From Chitinophagaceae bacterium (GTDB lineage Bacteria > Bacteroidota > Bacteroidia > Chitinophagales > Chitinophagaceae), in assembly GCA_019752295.1 (NCBI GenBank), contig JAIEMK010000005.1, forward strand, positions 62,001-126,000: 64,000 nucleotides of DNA, read 5' to 3'. This document shows, one piece after another, positions 32,782-42,060 of this stretch. How positions within the stretch are numbered: the stretch's first letter is position 1; each line of letters begins with the position of its first letter. The notes beneath the pieces were generated by a model. That model saw only the letters and a program-made list of their open reading frames with translations, searched no databases and had not been told where the DNA came from. Both the position numbers and the translations under genes were made by a program.

Positions 32782-33651
32782 TCAATTACGATTCAATTGC
32801 TTACGAATCATAATTAAATATTGATCAAATTCTTTGTAGGCTTTAGGCATTTCTTTTCTGATATCATATTTCTCAGGTATTATTAGATTACTGGTTAACC
32901 AATTCTTAATTATATCACACTCCTTTTTTTTATTCATTGATTCATTTTTTACCGAAACGGCCTTATCCCCTTGCTCATTAGTTGAATTAGTCACTATCCC
33001 CAGTTCAAAAGTATGCTCTAACCCTTTAATAGCACCCTGCTCGTTCCCCGATTTCCAATTGAGATACCCGATTATAAAAAATATCTCCGCATTTTTTTGA
33101 TCCATCATCGATAACTTATTGAAAATACTGAATGCCTCTTTTGATTTATTCTGAAATAAGGCGATTTCACCAAGCTTTAAATTTGGACTCAATGTTTCTT
33201 TGTTCAAACTAGCTGCACGTTCAAAATACGACTTTGACTTTTCTGGATGAAAATAGTCTGTATGGTTTATACAAAAATAAAGATTGCCTAATTGGATATA
33301 AGCTCGTTCACTTTGCGGGTTTATTTCTACCAATTTTTCCCATGAACTTTGAGCCTGTTTATAGTTATCTAAATTCATAAACATGTTTCCAATATAATAC
33401 AGCGCGTCTTCATGTTTCTGATTAATATTGAGGGCTTCTTGATAATTTTTTATAGCCGAATCAACTTTCCCTTGCAACCTAAAATCGGTGGCACTATTAT
33501 AATAAGCCCAGAACTTTTGTATAGAATCAGGTTTTACAAGATCCGTTGAAGAGCTGCTATCATTTGAATGCCCTGTATATTTAAAAATAGTGATCCCTAC
33601 AAATGCTAGTAACAGGATTAATGCAATAAAAATATTTTTTTTACCTATCAT
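32782..33651 (-). CDS. Membrane-anchored TPR protein
   Basis: The 289-residue protein has one N-terminal transmembrane helix (about 6-24) followed by a periplasmic tetratricopeptide-repeat region (about 45-205): 'AIKNYQEALNINQKHEDALYYIG', 'AQSSWEKLVEINPQSERAYIQLG', 'SKSYFERAASLNKETLSPNLKLG', 'AFSIFNKLSMMDQKNAEIFFIIG'. The C-terminal part is charged and unassigned. TPRs mediate protein-protein contacts. It is the last of three closely packed genes (gaps of 5 and 9 bp) behind the multiheme cytochrome and the CRTAC1-like protein, so it probably scaffolds that complex. The biological process is unknown. Confidence 0.82.
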   Translation of the reverse strand: MIGKKNIFIALILLLAFVGITIFKYTGHSNDSSSSTDLVKPDSIQKFWAYYNSATDFRLQGKVDSAIKNYQEALNINQKHEDALYYIGNMFMNLDNYKQAQSSWEKLVEINPQSERAYIQLGNLYFCINHTDYFHPEKSKSYFERAASLNKETLSPNLKLGEIALFQNKSKEAFSIFNKLSMMDQKNAEIFFIIGYLNWKSGNEQGAIKGLEHTFELGIVTNSTNEQGDKAVSVKNESMNKKKECDIIKNWLTSNLIIPEKYDIRKEMPKAYKEFDQYLIMIRKQLNRN

Positions 33652-33660
33652 AAAATGCCA

Positions 33661-35487
33661 TCATTTAGGATGCTTTTCTAAATTTTTAATATTATCTATC
33701 CCTTCGGTTATTTCAATTCGTTTATTTGTTGGAATATTTTGGAAACGTTGATTTAGACCACTCGGCCACCGAATTTCAAGAGAATCTATTTTATTATATT
33801 TTGCTAAACCAAAATGTTGTGTTAGACTATTTTGAGATAAGTAAGAACTCTGATTATTTACTTCTCGAATTTGAGAAACATTACCACTTACAATTTTTAT
33901 TCTAGCACCAATTGCAGATCGATTACTTTTTGTTCCAACCAATTTTAATTCCAACCAGTTATTCTTATTACCACCATCGTTCCGCAATAACACACCCTTA
34001 CCCCCATTATTTACAATAAATACATCAATATCCCCATCATTATCATAATCACCAAAAGCTGCTCCCCTACCTACATTTTCATACGACAAAGCTTCTCCAC
34101 TAACCGAAGTAACTTCAGCAAAACCTTTATCTGATCCCTCATTCCAAAAGAGTCGACTTTTCATAGGCACTAAGAATTGAGGATGTTCTTCTTGTTGATT
34201 GGTACTACCGTTAACTACTAATAAATCAAGACGTGTATCATTATCATAATCAAAAAATGAAGTGCCCCAAGCAACGTCATCCAATGAAACCTGACCAAGA
34301 CCATATTTTTCTGCTTCATCTTGAAATTGTAACGACTGCATATTATTAGCAATTTTTTCTCTAGAAATAAGCTTGTTAATGTAGAACCCATTTTCTTCGG
34401 CAAGCCAATGTGTTACAAATATGTCCATATCACCGTCATTATCCCAGTCGCCAACTCCAAGCCCCATGGCGCCTCTGTAATCAGCCACGTGTGCAAGATG
34501 ACTTGCATCATTAAAAGTTCCATTTCCATTGTTTATGAACATAACATTATCTGAGACATCATTTGCTACATACAAATCTGGCCAACCATCATTATTAAAA
34601 TCACACCAAGATGCTGAGAGACTTTTTCCAGCAGGATCAGCTACCCCCGCCGAAACAGCTATCTCCGTAAATGTTCCGTTTTTATTATTGTGATATAATA
34701 AGTTTCGTTGTGAGGGGAATGATAAAGGGTTAATGCCAGCAGGTTCTTCATTATTTTCTCTTTGAGTTACCTTTTGTTTATTTAATCGACTATATTTTAC
34801 ATAACCGCAAACATACAAATCTAAATAACCATCTCTGTCATAATCTGCCCAACTTGCCCCAGTCCAAAAACCTTTCTTTCCACCCAATCCCGTTTTCTTA
34901 GTCTGATCAGAAAATGTACCATTTCCATTATTATGATAAAAAATATTATTACCATAAGTAGTAATAAAAACATCAGGAAACCCATCATTGTCAACATCTC
35001 CAACAGCAACACCCATCCCAGATCCATGAAAATTTAGGCCAGATGCATTTGTGACATTCGTAAAAGTTCCATTTCCATTATTGTGATAAAGCTCACAATG
35101 AGCAGTTGATTTTTTAATTTCACCAACTGTCATTGTTAAGGGCCCTGATTGATTAACTATCAGTAAATCTTCGTTGCCATCCTGATCATAATCAATCCAT
35201 GCGGCACCCGATCCCATATCTTCAGGCAATTGCTCTGTACGTTGCCCAGAAAAATGTGTAAAATCTATTCCTGCAATCTTCGTTATGTCAGTAAATTCTA
35301 CCTCAGGATGGTTTTTAGGTACAGGCTTATATAATTCAACTGTAATTCCATTAATTGGCTCACCAGGATCATACTGCTTTTCATTTCTCTTTATAATAAC
35401 TAAGAAAATTAATAAAAGTGCAATTACAGAAACAACTGCTACCAAACTTGTAACTTTTATGGATCGCTTTCTTTTTGAAATAGACAT
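33661..35487 (-). CDS. CRTAC1-like FG-GAP/VCBS repeat protein with ASPIC/UnbV domain
   Basis: The 608-residue protein has an N-terminal membrane anchor (about 12-32) and then repeated calcium-binding beta-propeller blades of FG-GAP/VCBS type with 'DYDQDGNEDLLIV', 'DVDNDGFPDVFIT', 'DYDRDGYLDLYVC', 'DFNNDGWPDLYVA', 'DWDNDGDMDIFVT', 'DYDNDTRLDLLVV' and 'DYDNDGDIDVFIV' Asp clusters. The C-terminal about 90 residues ('NNWLELKLVGTKSNRSAIGARIK', 'YLSQNSLTQHFGL', 'IRWPSG') are the ASPIC/UnbV domain. Such proteins are extracytoplasmic and of unknown function. It lies between the multiheme cytochrome and the TPR gene in one operon. Confidence 0.87.
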   Translation of the reverse strand: MSISKRKRSIKVTSLVAVVSVIALLLIFLVIIKRNEKQYDPGEPINGITVELYKPVPKNHPEVEFTDITKIAGIDFTHFSGQRTEQLPEDMGSGAAWIDYDQDGNEDLLIVNQSGPLTMTVGEIKKSTAHCELYHNNGNGTFTNVTNASGLNFHGSGMGVAVGDVDNDGFPDVFITTYGNNIFYHNNGNGTFSDQTKKTGLGGKKGFWTGASWADYDRDGYLDLYVCGYVKYSRLNKQKVTQRENNEEPAGINPLSFPSQRNLLYHNNKNGTFTEIAVSAGVADPAGKSLSASWCDFNNDGWPDLYVANDVSDNVMFINNGNGTFNDASHLAHVADYRGAMGLGVGDWDNDGDMDIFVTHWLAEENGFYINKLISREKIANNMQSLQFQDEAEKYGLGQVSLDDVAWGTSFFDYDNDTRLDLLVVNGSTNQQEEHPQFLVPMKSRLFWNEGSDKGFAEVTSVSGEALSYENVGRGAAFGDYDNDGDIDVFIVNNGGKGVLLRNDGGNKNNWLELKLVGTKSNRSAIGARIKIVSGNVSQIREVNNQSSYLSQNSLTQHFGLAKYNKIDSLEIRWPSGLNQRFQNIPTNKRIEITEGIDNIKNLEKHPK

Positions 35488-35492
35488 AATTC

Positions 35493-37529
35493 TTACGGGT
35501 GTGTTGAATTTGATTTTTTAACAATTATCTTCTTTGTATCATTTGATAAAACAGTAACGGGTGCTGTAATATCAATTTTGCCATTATCTGAGAAAAAAGT
35601 GTTCAGTACAAATTGATTGAATTTTCGATAATTCAATTTCGCAGTAACATACAATGTATCATTCTTATTATCTCGACCTTGCTTCTCAGGTTTATACGTG
35701 AAATTATATTTCAACTGATCACTAAATCCAGGATACAATGCACGGCTGAATTTTATACCCACTAGGTTCCACAAATTATGTTTATCAACATCACTTCCAA
35801 ACTGATCAACTGGCTGGGCACGATAGATCACTGATCCAGGAGGTATAAAGTGATTCTTATCTAATACACCTGAAGAGTAAACCAGATTACCACTTCCGTC
35901 TTTTACTGATATTTCAATCCAAGCCTGAATCAAATCAAGCGGGCCTGTTGGAAAATGATGCCCTGATTTATTGTTTGTAACAGTTACATCTAATACTACT
36001 TCTTGTCCTACTGAAATCGTTTCAGGAACTCCTAATTGAATCGGAAGAACTGGACCACTATGCCATTTATTTTTAATTTCTGGAATCTCCATATCTCCTT
36101 TCAACCATTTTTCAATTAATTCAACTTGTTTTTTCCCATCAGGCAGTTTCAATAAAATTGGCATTAACTGATTACCACCAAGGAAGCGATGGCTTCTATG
36201 TTTATTATCAACAAGTGTTCTGTTATAATCTTTCAAGTCCCCGTTTGCAGGATCAAAAGTAGAATCTAGTGGCATATGGCATTCGCGACACTCAATTGTT
36301 TTTAATGCCTCTCCAGGATGATTCCAGTGGCTTTTTCTCCAACTGTCATATTGATTTTGTAACTGTACCGTTCCAACCCCATTTACTTGTTTATCGATAA
36401 ATTGTTTATGGCATGAACCACAGAATTCAGGTGTCTTTAAAATAGTTTTGCTGAAAGTAGAAACGTGGTTTTTTGGATATGCACGAATGATAAAATCACT
36501 TAAAAATTTGGCAGTTTTTCCTTCATTCAATTCGTACATATAAGGAACTCGCTTAGTAATTTGATATTGTGCATTGCCTTTTACATCAACTTTTGTCATT
36601 GAATGACAACTTACGCATGATACTCCCTCATCAAGCCCCATGGGATTCGTGAGTTTAGTATCATCAAGATTTTTAGAACCGGATAATAGAGAAATTGGAT
36701 CGTGGCACCCTCCACAATACCTTGTAGATACTGGCCCTTTTTCAACAGCCATTGCATGCTGAACAACACGAAAAGCTGGATCCATTGCAGCATACCTATG
36801 CGCATTAGCTTCCCATTCATGGCCTATATTAGTATGGCAACCGCTAGTTGTACAGGATTTTGAATTTCCCATAAGCCTGGCATCAATGGCACCGCCATCG
36901 TTTGTAGTAGCAAGACTTGGTTCAAATGGTTTGTTCTTTCCATAGGTAAATTGATAATCTTTTGGAAAGTCATTATGATACTCAATTGGGTTTGAGGCAT
37001 ATATATAAAGTGCTCCGATTGCAATAAGAATTCCAATTACAAATAGCACTCTAAAGCCAAATGCTTTTTCCTCTTTTACCAATGAACTGTCTTTTTTCTC
37101 TTTAGTTGCTTTATAATCTCGAATAAGCAATAAACCAATATGTGGCACAACGGATAAGAAAAAGGCAAATGTTGTAACAACATGAGTCCTGTCCAATAAA
37201 TAGTTTATACGGCTTAAGAAAACAGCTTCATAAGTTAAAACAATACCTGTTATAGCTGTTACTGTAGCTGTTACCATTGCGATATAACCTAAAAGTTTAT
37301 GTTGGGTAAGATTGTTATTTCGGTATGATAACCAATGTCGGATTTGATAAATAATATAGGGTATCAATACAACTAATCCAAGTGCAGTATGTATTACTAC
37401 AAAGGCTTGCGTGGTTAAACTAAATTTACCGAGATAGATGACCAATCCGGATACGAGTTCGAAAAACAAAATACCAACTACCCAAATCATTAGTCGACTA
37501 TGCCATTTTTCTTTTGATGATTTATCCAT
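35493..37529 (-). CDS. Membrane multiheme cytochrome c
   Basis: The 678-residue protein has an N-terminal membrane part with four to five helices (about 12-185, cytochrome-b561-like arrangement with several His) and a periplasmic part with five heme sites: 'CTTSGCH' (CX4CH, about residue 225), 'CGGCH' (about 272), 'CVSCH' (about 305), 'CGSCH' (about 370) and 'CRECH' (about 415). The arrangement resembles the cytochrome c554 family. After about residue 480 a beta-sandwich region follows ('ISVGQEVVLDVTVTNNKSGHHFPTG'). It could pass electrons between the quinone pool and a periplasmic partner. It is first in the operon with the CRTAC1-like and TPR proteins. Confidence 0.87.
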   Translation of the reverse strand: MDKSSKEKWHSRLMIWVVGILFFELVSGLVIYLGKFSLTTQAFVVIHTALGLVVLIPYIIYQIRHWLSYRNNNLTQHKLLGYIAMVTATVTAITGIVLTYEAVFLSRINYLLDRTHVVTTFAFFLSVVPHIGLLLIRDYKATKEKKDSSLVKEEKAFGFRVLFVIGILIAIGALYIYASNPIEYHNDFPKDYQFTYGKNKPFEPSLATTNDGGAIDARLMGNSKSCTTSGCHTNIGHEWEANAHRYAAMDPAFRVVQHAMAVEKGPVSTRYCGGCHDPISLLSGSKNLDDTKLTNPMGLDEGVSCVSCHSMTKVDVKGNAQYQITKRVPYMYELNEGKTAKFLSDFIIRAYPKNHVSTFSKTILKTPEFCGSCHKQFIDKQVNGVGTVQLQNQYDSWRKSHWNHPGEALKTIECRECHMPLDSTFDPANGDLKDYNRTLVDNKHRSHRFLGGNQLMPILLKLPDGKKQVELIEKWLKGDMEIPEIKNKWHSGPVLPIQLGVPETISVGQEVVLDVTVTNNKSGHHFPTGPLDLIQAWIEISVKDGSGNLVYSSGVLDKNHFIPPGSVIYRAQPVDQFGSDVDKHNLWNLVGIKFSRALYPGFSDQLKYNFTYKPEKQGRDNKNDTLYVTAKLNYRKFNQFVLNTFFSDNGKIDITAPVTVLSNDTKKIIVKKSNSTHP

Positions 37530-37683
37530 AAAAAGTGTTTTATATTATTTTCATTACGTTCGTCTCTAAACTTACTCGAAGCCTAGATAGCATTGTTGTC
37601 TTGCCTTATTGCATATGAACTATTTTAACCCTCGAGAATCCCTAGATAATCTAGTATCCATAAAGGCAACAGTTTATAAACAA

Positions 37684-38277
37684 TCAAGAAATAATAAATA
37701 AAGGAAATGAAGTTTCTAGAAAATCAGGAGGCTGTTCTGGAGATATTCGAGGAGAAGAAAATAGGTTTTTTACTACTAAAATAGACCAACAATTTCCAGC
37801 ATTTTTATGCGGGGCTATTGTATTCAATACAAATGAAAAATTTTCATACTCGCCTTGAAGGTTTTTTAATGTTAAATCTTTAGAATTGCCAGTTTTTTTT
37901 GCATCCCCATTTTGTACAATATCACTGGTAGCTTTAAAATAATTATTCTTTATAGTTTCCAAATGCATTTTTTTGTCATTAACGATACATTTTAAATAAA
38001 GAGTATCATTCGCCACTTTTCTTTCTACATATTTAAACAATCTACCTCCTATTTCAATCTCGCCATCATATCTTTGATAAGTTGACCAATTCGATTGATA
38101 AGGAATTTCTAAAGGAACTTTGAGTTCAATCAATTGCGAATCCTCGTACAAATTTTTGTCTAAACTAGCTTCTAATTGAGTGTTGGCTTTATACTGTAGA
38201 TATTCGATTACTAATCTATATCCAAACAAGTTGAATAAGAATGAAACAATTAAAAATAAGGCAGTTATTTTCTTCAA
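37684..38277 (-). CDS. Hypothetical membrane-anchored protein
   Basis: The 197-residue protein starts with TTG (38275-38277), the only reasonable start before an in-frame stop, and has a single N-terminal transmembrane helix ('ITALFLIVSFLFNLFGYRL'). The remainder is hydrophilic, with 'LKVPLEIPYQSNWSTYQRYDGEIEIGGRLFKYVERKV' in outline, and the C-terminus is Pro/Phe-rich. Proteins of this kind are common in Bacteroidota near metal-uptake or respiratory genes, but I recognise no family. It lies 154 bp upstream of the cytochrome gene on the same strand and diverges from the 1199-residue lipoprotein gene. Confidence 0.6.
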   Translation of the reverse strand: MKKITALFLIVSFLFNLFGYRLVIEYLQYKANTQLEASLDKNLYEDSQLIELKVPLEIPYQSNWSTYQRYDGEIEIGGRLFKYVERKVANDTLYLKCIVNDKKMHLETIKNNYFKATSDIVQNGDAKKTGNSKDLTLKNLQGEYENFSFVLNTIAPHKNAGNCWSILVVKNLFSSPRISPEQPPDFLETSFPLFIIS

Positions 38278-38424
38278 AGCAATCGATTAATAACTAGGAA
38301 AACATAATAAAAGATAAAATAGTCTTTTATTATAGAAGGTAAAATACTTAATCCTTTTAACAATTCAAATTAATTTTTAATTTCAATACCTTTATTCCCA
38401 ATTACCTCACTTCAATAGATTAAA

Positions 38425-41400
38425 ATGTCTGTATCTATACATAGCAGAAAGAATAATTTTAACTTTTTTTCCCCCTCCATTGTTATTCTTTTTCTGCTAA
38501 CATTTTTTTCAAGTTGCAGTACAAAAACAAAGGATAATGGCAATTCAATAATCGATGACCCAAAAAACCGTGCACTACTTTATCTTTCGCAGAACCACTT
38601 AGAGGAAGCAGCAGCAGCATTTCAACAAGCTATAAAAATCGAACCTAGAGGTAGTTCTAGTTATGTTGGTTTAACCCGACTCTATGTACTACAAAAAAAT
38701 TATGACGATGCTGAAAAGATTGCTAAGCAAGGATTGAAAAATTTACCTGAAAATTTAGATTTAAAATTGCTGCTAGCCCAAATATATAGCCTAAAAAATG
38801 CCAAAGAAAGCGCTATACGTGTATTAAATGAAATACTCGAAAAAGATCCTAAAAACGCAATTGCATACTATAAACTAGCCGAGCTTGATTCCTCTAATGC
38901 AAACGGTGGTTTAAGAAAATATTATTTGCAGAAAGTGCATAATCTATTGCCTGCCAATATTATTTTGCGTCTACAATTAGCAGAAATTTTTGCAAGTGAA
39001 AGTAATACTGATTCTGCCCAATACTTTCTACAAAGTGTAAAAAAAATTGCTCCAGGTTTCTCAGATGCATCTGAGAAATTCTATCAAAAATCAATATTCT
39101 TACTTCAAGGAAATAAACCACTATTGGCATTAGAATTCATTCAGAAATTTCATGACATCATGAAAACAACTCCTGAATATGCATTAGGAATTGATGAATT
39201 AGAAATTCCAAAAATGATCGCTGGCTATTTTGACTTTGTCACCAATATTCCAATTGTAGCATATGGTTATATACCAGTCACCCGCGGAAAAGACAATGCC
39301 GCATCTGCAACGCCATTAAAGTTTATAGACTATTCAGAAATACCAGGATCTATTATTGAAAATAGTCCTAAAGCAGAAAATGCAGTATTGGCAATTGCAG
39401 ATTATGATGCTGCAGGAAATATGTATTTGTATTCAAGTTATTTGATACAAGGTAGTTCAGACTACCAATCTCATTTGTCTGTTATGCAGATGGGGAACTT
39501 CAGAGAGTGCACAATTACTGGAGGAATTGAACATAAAGGGAAAGATTTTGATGCGAGTTTTGCAGATTATGACAATGATGGTTATCAAGACCTTTTCATA
39601 GCAAACTCAAATGGGATAATCTTATACAAAAATAAAGGGAATGGTAGTTTTTCAAAAGTTACTGAAGATATAGGCCTTCGTAATGCCGAAAATATAAATC
39701 AAATTTTATTTGCGGATTTTGATCAAGACGGAGATCTTGACATGTTTGCTGCAAGAAAAGGAGGAAACAAATTTTTTAGAAATAATGGCGATGGAACATT
39801 TTCTGAAAATGCCACAGCTATGGGCCTCACCGGGTCTATAAAAGGAACAATGAAAATGGATTTCGGCGACTTGGATAATGACGGAGACCTTGACATTATC
39901 GGCCTTGGGGAAGATGGCAGCATTGAATTATTTAATAACAATAGGCATTCAAATTTCAATGATATAAGTGAAGCTGTAGGACTTAAGAATCCAAAATATA
40001 TGGGCACTACTATTACCTTAGGAGATTATAACAATGATGGAAGGCTGGACATATTTATTGCAGGAGGGCTAGGAGGGAAATGTTTACTGTTTAGAAATGA
40101 AGGAAGCAAATTTGTACTTGATGATAAAATGTCAGAGCAAATAAGCAGTATGTTGATTGGGATACAGGTATATGAAGTTTCGTTTGTAGATTATGACAAT
40201 GATGGATTCCAAGATATTGTAGTGGCAGGTGTTAATAAAGATAGCTCAAAAAGAGGCATAAGATTGTTTCACAATGATGGTTTAAAGAAATATAGAGATG
40301 TTAGTTCTTTGCTTCCAGAAAAATTGATGCAAGCTTATCATGTTGCCACGGCTGACTTTAATTTTGATGGTGATAGAGACATTTTTTTCGCCGGACCAAC
40401 TGGTGTACGATTAGCAAGAAACGATGGAGGCAATAACAACAACTATATACAAGTTCAACTTACTGGCCTTACTTATGGCAATAGTAAAAATAACCGGTTA
40501 GGGATTGGAGCTCAGATAGAGTTGAAATCTGGTGATCTTTATCAACTCAAAACAGTTAAGGGGCCCTTAACTGAATTTGGTGTTGGAGCAAGAACAAAGG
40601 TTGATGCCTTACGTATTATATGGCCAAATGGTTATCCGCAAACGATTACTGATCCAACCCGTAAAGAAAGATTGTTGGAAGAAGCAAAATTAAAAGGTTC
40701 ATGCCCCTTACTTTTCACTTGGAATGGTAAGAAATACGAATTCGTCAAAGACATGCTATGGCGAAGTGCTCTCGGTATGAATGTAGCCATTCATGGTAAG
40801 GATACAATTTATGCGTATTCCAATCCCTCAAAAGAATACCTAAAGATTCCTGGCGACATGTTAAAGCCGCAAAACGGTCTTTATACTTTAAAGATCACCG
40901 AAGAATTATGGGAAGCTGTTTATTTTGATAAAGCTGAACTAATTGCTATTGATCATCCCGATTCGGTGGATGCATTTGTAGATGAACGTTTTGTTGCCCC
41001 ACCATACCCAGGCAAAAAATTGTATACGGTATCACATCAGCATCTGCCTGTATCTGCAATAGATGGTGATGGAAATAATTTGCTCCCAAAAATCAGTAAC
41101 TATGATTTCAATTATGTGTCTAATTTTTCATTAGGTAAATATCAAGGAATGTCAACAGATCACGATTTAATTTTAGATCTTGGTAAGGAAGCGAATGGCG
41201 ATAGTTTATTCCTCTTTTTAAGAGGATGGATTTTTCCTGGGGATGCTAGTATTAACACAGAACTTACTCAAACAAATAAATATCAACTTAAATCTCCCTC
41301 ATTGCAGGTGATCAACAAAGAAGGAAAATGGCAAACCGTAATTAAAGATATTGGTTATCCTATGGGGCGAGATAAAATGGTAATTGCAAATCTTACCGGA

Positions 41401-42024
41401 AAATTTCTTACACCCAATGACAGAAGGGTAAGGATTAATACAAACATGCAAATTTATTGGGACCATATATTTTTCTCAACAGGGAAAGTAAATGCCCCTA
41501 TCAAAATGCAGGATTTGAAAATGGTTGGAGCAGAATTAAATTACCGTGGCTATTCAGCTTCATACAATAAAGGCGGACCGTATGGTCCACAATGGTTTGA
41601 TTATTACAATATAACAAAGGGTCAAAAGTGGAGAGACTTAACCGGCAACTATACACGCTACGGAAATGTTTTACCATTGTTACAGCATGCAGATGACGAA
41701 TACATTATTGCAGATGGGGGAGACGAAATCACTATTCATTTCGATGCCACACAATTAGCTATATTACCAAAGGGCTGGAAACGAGACTACTTAATCTATA
41801 GTGAAGGTTGGGTGAAAGATGGTGATCTGAACATTGCTTATGGACAAACGGTTGAACCATTACCTTTTCATTCAATGCCTAACTATCCTTATGGTAAAAA
41901 TGTAAATTTCCCAACAGATAAAGCACATTTAAAATATCAACAAGAGTACAATACGCGCAAAGTAACTACGCAAGAATTCGTAAATGCCATCAGGCTTGGC
42001 AGTTTCGGAAATGCAAATAAATAA
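38425..42024 (+). CDS. Large TPR/FG-GAP/ASPIC-UnbV lipoprotein
   Basis: The 1199-residue protein has a lipobox at 'LTFFSSC' (Cys about residue 31). Residues about 50-240 are TPRs ('AAAFQQAIKIEPRGSSSYVGLTRLYVLQ' in outline). Residues about 370-690 hold at least six FG-GAP/VCBS blades with DxDxDG clusters ('DYDNDGYQDLFIA', 'DFDQDGDLDMFAA', 'DLDNDGDLDIIGL', 'DYNNDGRLDIFIA', 'DYDNDGFQDIVVA', 'DFNFDGDRDIFFA'). An ASPIC/UnbV domain follows at about 680-750. The last 440 residues are not a family I recognise. It is divergent from the TPR/FG-GAP/cytochrome operon that has the same domains, so the two gene sets probably act together. Function unknown. Confidence 0.82.
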   Translation: MSVSIHSRKNNFNFFSPSIVILFLLTFFSSCSTKTKDNGNSIIDDPKNRALLYLSQNHLEEAAAAFQQAIKIEPRGSSSYVGLTRLYVLQKNYDDAEKIAKQGLKNLPENLDLKLLLAQIYSLKNAKESAIRVLNEILEKDPKNAIAYYKLAELDSSNANGGLRKYYLQKVHNLLPANIILRLQLAEIFASESNTDSAQYFLQSVKKIAPGFSDASEKFYQKSIFLLQGNKPLLALEFIQKFHDIMKTTPEYALGIDELEIPKMIAGYFDFVTNIPIVAYGYIPVTRGKDNAASATPLKFIDYSEIPGSIIENSPKAENAVLAIADYDAAGNMYLYSSYLIQGSSDYQSHLSVMQMGNFRECTITGGIEHKGKDFDASFADYDNDGYQDLFIANSNGIILYKNKGNGSFSKVTEDIGLRNAENINQILFADFDQDGDLDMFAARKGGNKFFRNNGDGTFSENATAMGLTGSIKGTMKMDFGDLDNDGDLDIIGLGEDGSIELFNNNRHSNFNDISEAVGLKNPKYMGTTITLGDYNNDGRLDIFIAGGLGGKCLLFRNEGSKFVLDDKMSEQISSMLIGIQVYEVSFVDYDNDGFQDIVVAGVNKDSSKRGIRLFHNDGLKKYRDVSSLLPEKLMQAYHVATADFNFDGDRDIFFAGPTGVRLARNDGGNNNNYIQVQLTGLTYGNSKNNRLGIGAQIELKSGDLYQLKTVKGPLTEFGVGARTKVDALRIIWPNGYPQTITDPTRKERLLEEAKLKGSCPLLFTWNGKKYEFVKDMLWRSALGMNVAIHGKDTIYAYSNPSKEYLKIPGDMLKPQNGLYTLKITEELWEAVYFDKAELIAIDHPDSVDAFVDERFVAPPYPGKKLYTVSHQHLPVSAIDGDGNNLLPKISNYDFNYVSNFSLGKYQGMSTDHDLILDLGKEANGDSLFLFLRGWIFPGDASINTELTQTNKYQLKSPSLQVINKEGKWQTVIKDIGYPMGRDKMVIANLTGKFLTPNDRRVRINTNMQIYWDHIFFSTGKVNAPIKMQDLKMVGAELNYRGYSASYNKGGPYGPQWFDYYNITKGQKWRDLTGNYTRYGNVLPLLQHADDEYIIADGGDEITIHFDATQLAILPKGWKRDYLIYSEGWVKDGDLNIAYGQTVEPLPFHSMPNYPYGKNVNFPTDKAHLKYQQEYNTRKVTTQEFVNAIRLGSFGNANK

Positions 42025-42060
42025 TTGGCTCGGGGATTAGTCCCCCCCCAAGCCAATTAT
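42021..42060. terminator. Shared hairpin terminator containing both convergent stop codons
   Basis: ATAATTGGCT (42021-42030) and AGCCAATTAT (42051-42060) form a perfect 10-bp stem around a G/C-rich inner repeat (CGGGGA...TCCCCC). The + gene stop TAA (42022-42024) and the minus gene stop (42057-42059) both lie inside the stem. It ends in ATTTTT on the + strand. Confidence 0.75.
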
